A stretch of 10,954 nt of DNA from Myxococcota bacterium (GTDB lineage: Bacteria > Myxococcota_C > UBA6777), in NCBI GenBank assembly GCA_963169055.1, contig CAUJFU010000115.1, positions 1 through 10,954 of the forward strand, written 5' to 3'. The first letter of the stretch is position 1; every line of letters begins with the position of its first letter. The notes below the pieces were generated by a model. It was given only the letters and a program-made list of their open reading frames with translations. It ran no database searches and was not told the DNA's origin. A program made the translations under genes and the position numbers. Shown piece after piece: positions 7,476 through 10,954 of this stretch.

Positions 7476-7527
7476 AAAAAGGGGGTCAAAGACAAGGGCC
7501 GATTATGGGGACAAAGCCCCTCTTTTT
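7476..7527. terminator. Possible weak bidirectional terminator or inverted repeat
   Basis: AAAAAGGGGG (7476-7485) faces CCCCTCTTTTT (7517-7527) with a loop of about 31 bases, leaving a T-run at the 3' side on both strands. It lies 122 to 174 bases past the lipoprotein stop (7650) and could end that transcript. The long loop and overlap with the candidate promoter make this uncertain. Confidence 0.25.
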
Positions 7528-7530
7528 CAA
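7502..7530 (-). promoter_or_regulatory. Candidate sigma70-type promoter for the vWA membrane protein gene
   Basis: On the - strand TTGAAA (7530-7525) and CATAAT (7507-7502) are separated by exactly 17 bases. Each hexamer matches consensus at five of six positions. Transcription would start near 7495, giving a leader of about 40 bases before TTG 7455. The spacer holds the inverted repeat GGGG-CTTTGT-CCCC, which could be an operator or chance. Confidence 0.5.
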
Positions 7531-7649
7531 GGGAGGACGCACCACCGCAAACGGCGTAATTTGTCGGGGATAGGGTAGGACGGACACACCGTTGGGCATT
7601 TGGGGAGAAACGTGGGTGAACACGGCAGAACGGGAGGAGGCAGAGAAGC

Positions 7650-9419
7650 TCAGGGGCCTGTCGAAGCGCAAGCACCGACAGGAAGGGGGACGTTGCCGTT
7701 GGTGAGTCGCAAAGGCGTACAGACTTCGCGAGCGCTACAGCCACCGGAGTTGAGGGGGAGACCTTGTTGGCACCACTGATCGCAGTCGCACATTTTGCGG
7801 CAGTTTGGAGAGCCGACAGGACGGCCTTGTTGGTCCACCGTCACGACACACAGAGCGCCACGCTCACAGGTATTATTGCCTGTGCAGATATCGTTGTTGC
7901 ATCCCGTCTCTCCGAGCTTTTTGTTGCCTTCAGGAACGCAGAAGTTGGCGTCGTCGTCAGCGGGGAAACAGGCTGAACCAGCGGGGCAACAGTTGTTGTA
8001 AGGGGGTTGCGCCCCTGCGGGACAGGTCTGTTGGTTGAGCGGATCGCAGTTATGGCCGAGCGCGCAAGCGCCGAGGGTGGGATCGATCTTGGTGATATCG
8101 GAGCGCACGCAATATTCGGCGGGTCGGCTGCCTTGTTTGGGTTGGCACTTGTCAGGGCGGAGGTTGGGGTTTCCGAGGTTGCAAGCACTACGGCAACGGA
8201 AGGGGGGTTGATCGGTGCAAGGCTCTGGCAAACAACCCATCAATCGGCCATCACCGCCTTTTCCGCAAGGAGTGGTGCAAGGGTCGCAAAGTGCGCCTTC
8301 TTGGGCTTGGATGGGGAAGCATTGGCCGGTAAACTTGCCGTCTTTGTTGTTGGGCGAGGCAGCGGTACAACAACGCTCGTTGGCCGCGCAGTCTTTGTCA
8401 GTCGAACAACCGAGGCGGATCTTGATGGAGGTTTCGGAGACGTTGTCGAGTTCGTCGCGTGCGAGGACCTTGAATTCGACCTCGCCCGAGCCGAAGCCTT
8501 GACCGACATCGGTGGTGGAAAAGTATTGCCCGGGTGCGTTGGCGTCAGGCTGGACTTGTCCGGCTTTGATGTTGTTGATGAAAAAGTCCACTTGCTTGAC
8601 GCCTGCTTGATCCAAGACCAACGCCCGAAACTCTTGTTGCCCACGCAAACTATCGCCGTTGTTGGGTTTGACGATCTGGATCTGGGGGCCTTTTTTATCG
8701 ACCAAGACTTCGAGACGAGCTTTGGGAACTGTCACGTTGCTTTTGGCGTCTTTTCCAAACGCATAAAAAACAAGGGTTGCACCGTCTGGAAACTTCGTAT
8801 CATCCGAAAGATCCGCATCGTGTTCGCAGAGATCCGCTTTGTTTGGGGTGCTGGTTCCTGCGCAAACTTTAAGCGGCAGGTACTCGTCGCGTTGAGTGCC
8901 GTATTCCATCGTGATCTCAGCGACACCGTCTTTGTCTTGGCCTTCGGAGATCACCTTGGTTTGTTTGCCCACATAGATCGCTGGATGCTCATTTTTCAGT
9001 TTGGAAGGCGAAGTAAAGCGCATAAACGGTGCCGAAGCGTCTTGACGCACACGCATCTTTTCGCTTTGTTTGTCTTGGGCCTTGTCGATTGCCTCGACCT
9101 TGATCTCGAATTCTTTGGGCTGGCTATCCAACGCAAATCGCACCTCAAAGGTTCCATCCCGCTGTCCGCCGCCCTCTTTGGCATCGATCTTCTTTTCGTC
9201 GATGTAAAAGACCACAGACTCGGTCCCGTCGTTGTCTTGCACCCGCACTCGAATCAAACCATCCGTAATCAACGCCCCCGCCGGTGACAGAAAACTAATC
9301 CGCGCTTTGTCGTTGGATTGCCCGGGATCTCCGCCACAATTACAACCTTGCGTGGACAACGCTCCCACACATAGGGCCCATAGCCCCATCCATCGCATCT
9401 TTCGCCATACATGCCACAT
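7650..9419 (-). CDS. Secreted lipoprotein with Ig-like repeats and a Cys-rich tail
   Basis: A 589-residue exported protein. The basic N-terminus and hydrophobic segment (about 11-21) end in LSTQGC (21-26), an imperfect lipobox, so lipid attachment at Cys26 is likely. Three Ig/cadherin-like beta repeats follow (about 39-126, 130-241, 245-336), each with a strand such as FEIKVEAIDKAQDKQSEKMR or VEFKVLARDELDNVSE ending near a conserved A-x-D turn. Residues 338-589 contain 32 cysteines, beginning CSTDKDCAANERCC, in clusters suggesting many disulfides. Such Ig-plus-Cys-rich lipoproteins are typical of myxobacteria and relatives and are presumably cell-surface binding or structural proteins; I cannot name a ligand. 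ATG 9419 has AGGAGG (9431-9426) 6 bases upstream. The gene lies 194 bp before the vWA membrane protein gene on the same strand. Localisation is fairly sure; function is unknown. Confidence 0.85.
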   Translation of the reverse strand: MWHVWRKMRWMGLWALCVGALSTQGCNCGGDPGQSNDKARISFLSPAGALITDGLIRVRVQDNDGTESVVFYIDEKKIDAKEGGGQRDGTFEVRFALDSQPKEFEIKVEAIDKAQDKQSEKMRVRQDASAPFMRFTSPSKLKNEHPAIYVGKQTKVISEGQDKDGVAEITMEYGTQRDEYLPLKVCAGTSTPNKADLCEHDADLSDDTKFPDGATLVFYAFGKDAKSNVTVPKARLEVLVDKKGPQIQIVKPNNGDSLRGQQEFRALVLDQAGVKQVDFFINNIKAGQVQPDANAPGQYFSTTDVGQGFGSGEVEFKVLARDELDNVSETSIKIRLGCSTDKDCAANERCCTAASPNNKDGKFTGQCFPIQAQEGALCDPCTTPCGKGGDGRLMGCLPEPCTDQPPFRCRSACNLGNPNLRPDKCQPKQGSRPAEYCVRSDITKIDPTLGACALGHNCDPLNQQTCPAGAQPPYNNCCPAGSACFPADDDANFCVPEGNKKLGETGCNNDICTGNNTCERGALCVVTVDQQGRPVGSPNCRKMCDCDQWCQQGLPLNSGGCSAREVCTPLRLTNGNVPLPVGACASTGP

Positions 9420-9425
9420 ACACTT

Positions 9426-9431
9426 CCTCCT
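9426..9431 (-). promoter_or_regulatory. Consensus Shine-Dalgarno site of the lipoprotein gene
   Basis: AGGAGG on the - strand, 6 bases before ATG 9419: the best ribosome binding site in the window. It predicts strong translation and fixes the start. Confidence 0.75.
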
Positions 9432-9493
9432 CTATCCATCGACCACAACGAACACCCAAAAAAGCCTGCCCGTCGCTTCCAGTTCAAACCTTC

Positions 9494-9522
9494 TTTTTAC
9501 CGAGATCGCCTTCTCTTTTCAA
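9494..9522 (-). promoter_or_regulatory. Candidate sigma70-type promoter for the lipoprotein gene
   Basis: On the - strand TTGAAA (9522-9517) and TAAAAA (9499-9494) are 17 bases apart. The -35 matches five of six and the -10 four of six consensus bases. It would give a leader of about 70 bases before ATG 9419. The region is A/T-rich, so a chance match is possible. Confidence 0.3.
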
Positions 9523-9782
9523 CGATGACGCGCCTTTTTCGCCGATCTCTTCCCACAAAGCAAGCACAATCCACTCCACCGTCTCTTTTTGCTATCTCCT
9601 CACAACGCAACAAATCTGCTCGTCCTTTCGAGGAGTTATGATTTAACACAAATGTTCTGAAAAGCAAGCAGAACGACAAAGAAGGCCCGAATCGAAAGGC
9701 GTTCTTTTTCTGAACGTGTTTCAAAGGCAAGGAAAAACAAAGGCTTTTATGGAGGGAGAAAAAGTGCGAAGAGAAGGAGGTT

Positions 9783-10550
9783 TTAGCGTCGTCGTCGAAG
9801 GATGGCGGGTGCGTGGACGAGATCTTGTTTGTAGTTGACGCAGAGAGCGTACATCAAGATGTTGATGCCGATGCGGAAGGCATTTTCGCGTTGTGCTTGA
9901 TCGCCCGGGATTACGGCAAAGGCCCAGTTGCCGAAGCCATCGCGTTCCCATGCACCCGTGTAATCGTTCATGGAGTAGAGGATGGGGCTACGATCGTCGA
10001 TGGTGATGCCTTCGATATAGGATTCGCGGAGGATGCGTCCGCCAAAGCGGCGGATCAGGTAGAAAGATCGGTAGATGGTGTGTTCGATGGAGAGTTTTTG
10101 TAGGGTGGATTGGGGGAAGATCCGCTTGGCGAGGCGGCGGGCGGATTTGTCAAAATCGCCGTCTTTGTCGTCTTCGCTGCGATCGATCCAGAGAAGGCCG
10201 CCGTTGGAGAGATAAGCGCGGAGGCGGAGGATATCTTGGGCGGGGAGAGCAGAAAAGCCCTTGTTTCCGGTCAAAACCAACATGGGATAGCGAAACAGTC
10301 GGGCATCTTGGGGGGAGAGTTCGGGGATGTCGATTCCGATCTTGATCGAGGTGCGTTCGGTAAGGCGCAATAACATCGTAGAGAGCGCACGAGGTCGATT
10401 GTTCGGGAGGTCGGGGAGTTTGAGTCGGGCAAGGTGAACGGCGGTGTGTTTGCCCATCGCATGGGCATTTGCGTGGAAAAGCCAGATCCCGGCAAAAAAC
10501 CAAGGAGCCGAGGCGCAAAGGGCGCGGAAATTACGATCAAAATGAAACAT
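9783..10550 (-). CDS. Secreted DUF4159 domain protein
   Basis: A 255-residue exported protein. Basic residues near the N-terminus, a hydrophobic segment (about 15-26) and the site ANAHA|M (27-31) suggest a signal peptide cleaved after Ala31. The rest matches DUF4159: RYPMLVLTGNKGF (87-99), LRLRAYLSNGGLLWIDRSED (108-127), the HTIYRSFY segment (157-164), IDDRSPILYSMNDYTGAWE (184-202) and a closing NILMYAL helix (230-236). DUF4159 proteins are amidotransferase-like in pattern, have no known enzymatic activity and often neighbour MoxR, DUF58 and vWA membrane protein genes, which fits the gene block across the window. The tail ends in four arginines. ATG 10550 has GGGAGGT (10563-10557) 6 bases upstream; TTG 10565 would overlap that site and is rejected. 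The protein lacks any further membrane anchor, so it is probably periplasmic. Confidence 0.85.
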   Translation of the reverse strand: MFHFDRNFRALCASAPWFFAGIWLFHANAHAMGKHTAVHLARLKLPDLPNNRPRALSTMLLRLTERTSIKIGIDIPELSPQDARLFRYPMLVLTGNKGFSALPAQDILRLRAYLSNGGLLWIDRSEDDKDGDFDKSARRLAKRIFPQSTLQKLSIEHTIYRSFYLIRRFGGRILRESYIEGITIDDRSPILYSMNDYTGAWERDGFGNWAFAVIPGDQAQRENAFRIGINILMYALCVNYKQDLVHAPAILRRRR

Positions 10551-10556
10551 ACCGAT

Positions 10557-10563
10557 ACCTCCC
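10557..10563 (-). promoter_or_regulatory. Shine-Dalgarno site that sets the DUF4159 start
   Basis: GGGAGGT on the - strand lies 6 bases before ATG 10550. It shows that ATG 10550, not the in-frame TTG 10565, is the start. Confidence 0.7.
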
Positions 10564-10588
10564 AAGGATAGGACGGCGACAAGACATC

Positions 10589-10607
10589 AAAAAGGCCCGT
10601 CGGGGCC
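10589..10607 (-). terminator. Intrinsic terminator after the rightmost gene
   Basis: On the - strand GGCCC-CGAC-GGGCC forms a 5-bp GC-only stem with a 4-base loop, directly followed by TTTTT. It lies about 95 bases after the stop of the gene ending at 10701 and about 40 bases before the DUF4159 start. If it works, DUF4159 needs its own promoter or relies on read-through. Confidence 0.55.
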
Positions 10608-10631
10608 ATCATCGCAAAACGGGGCCACAAC

Positions 10632-10659
10632 ACAACGCAAAACAACCTGCGTTGTTTTG
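10632..10659 (-). repeat. Two overlapping, mutually exclusive inverted repeats
   Basis: One perfect stem pairs 10638-10646 with 10651-10659 (CAAAACAAC/GTTGTTTTG, 4-base loop). The other pairs 10632-10639 with 10648-10655 (ACAACGCA/TGCGTTGT, 8-base loop). They share bases, so only one can form at a time. They precede the terminator on the - strand. The CAA-rich composition makes chance pairing easier. Confidence 0.5.
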
Positions 10660-10700
10660 GTATGCCGCGCAAGGGCCGAGGCGAGGGGTAACGGAAAGGG

Positions 10701-10954
10701 TTAGGAAGCGGCGCGGTTGGATTGTTTGAGGAAGAGGGGAAGGGCTTGTTGAAGTTGTTGGAAGAGACGTTGTGGGAGTGCAGAGGGGAAAGATGAATCG
10801 AGGGCAAAGAGCAAGAGAGCGGGGACTTGGTGGCGTTCGAGAGGACGGCAGAGACGGAAAGCAGCTTGGTTGGCGGACTCATCAGCGCGCAAAGTGCGGG
10901 CGACAAGGTGAGAGAATTGAACGCGGAAATGATCGTCGAAATGGCGATGGTCAG
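10701..10954 (-). CDS. C-terminal end of an unrecognised protein (5' end outside window)
   Basis: The frame is open to the window edge and gives 83 visible residues, beginning DHRHFDDHFRVQFSHLVART and ending with a TAA stop at 10703-10701. A likely beta strand HQVPALLLFALDSS sits in the middle, followed by a Gln/Leu-rich, probably amphipathic helix (LFQQLQQALPLFLK). I do not recognise the family. The frame is preferred over the longer overlapping - strand frame because its residues look like a folded protein, whereas the other is a Ser/Pro/Asn-rich low-complexity string. The coding strand is extremely pyrimidine-rich here. The gene precedes DUF4159 by 150 bp but is separated from it by an intrinsic terminator, so it may be a separate transcription unit. 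Confidence 0.55.
   Translation of the reverse strand, partial: DHRHFDDHFRVQFSHLVARTLRADESANQAAFRLCRPLERHQVPALLLFALDSSFPSALPQRLFQQLQQALPLFLKQSNRAAS

Larger units (their letters stand above)
9420..9782. other. 363-bp intergenic region
   Basis: The region separates the DUF4159 gene from the lipoprotein gene, both on the - strand. It holds the lipoprotein ribosome site and candidate promoter. Near its right end are a 7-base direct repeat (CAAAGGC at 9722-9728 and 9738-9744) and a short inverted repeat CGTTC/GAACG around 9700-9716. Purines dominate the + strand of its last ~60 bases. No convincing coding frame or intrinsic terminator was found. Confidence 0.6.

Noticed and set aside
8007-9287. 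426-codon open frame on the + strand opposite the lipoprotein gene
   Set aside because: It is antisense to a well-supported lipoprotein with signal sequence, Ig repeats and a strong ribosome site. The frame stays open because of the codon bias of the real gene, and its sequence shows no recognisable domain.
9411-9641. 76-codon + strand frame in the intergenic region
   Set aside because: It begins inside the lipoprotein gene start, has no ribosome site and no recognisable content.
10271-10906. 211-codon open frame on the - strand near the right edge
   Set aside because: It overlaps DUF4159 in another frame and spans a terminator; the product is low-complexity Ser/Pro/Asn sequence.
1-10954. 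tRNA, rRNA, CRISPR array, insertion sequence or attachment site
   Set aside because: No cloverleaf, regular spacer repeats, transposase motifs or terminal inverted repeats were seen.

Overview
The window carries nine protein genes in two converging blocks and no RNA genes, mobile elements or CRISPR. Moderately high GC, heavy use of TTG leucine codons, and a long lipoprotein with Ig-like repeats followed by a cysteine-packed tail suggest a myxobacterium-like deltaproteobacterium (Myxococcota or a relative). This placement is an inference from style and gene content; no marker gene is present.

Left block (1-5030, + strand). Five tightly packed genes run as one operon entered from outside the window: the C-terminal part of a DUF4350 membrane protein, a MoxR-family AAA+ ATPase, a DUF58 protein, a SpoIIM/DUF95 integral membrane protein and an RDD-family membrane protein. 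This is the same set of families, in essentially the same order, as the moxR2 neighbourhood of Mycobacterium tuberculosis (Rv3691 to Rv3695). The likely picture is a membrane-anchored MoxR chaperone/remodelling system, with DUF58 as the von Willebrand-A-like partner and three membrane proteins as platform or client. The substrate is unknown.

Right block (5068-10954, - strand). Transcribed toward the left block are, in gene order: the C-terminal end of an unrecognised protein (10701-10954), a secreted DUF4159 protein (9783-10550), a large Ig-like, Cys-rich lipoprotein (7650-9419), and a 795-residue membrane protein with an extracytoplasmic von Willebrand A domain fused to a glutamine-amidotransferase-like region (5068-7455). 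The two blocks end 37 bp apart. DUF4159 and large vWA/GATase-like membrane proteins commonly occur near MoxR-DUF58 genes, so the two blocks probably serve one envelope-associated process. The lipoprotein is the most lineage-specific member.

Regulation visible in the sequence: good Shine-Dalgarno sites settle most starts. A strong sigma70-type promoter (TTGAAA-17-CATAAT) precedes the large vWA gene and a weaker one precedes the lipoprotein. An intrinsic terminator ends the rightmost gene. The SpoIIM-RDD junction carries a tandem duplication of an overlapping stop/start site, creating a 13-codon mini-ORF between the two genes. GATC tetramers are clearly over-represented.
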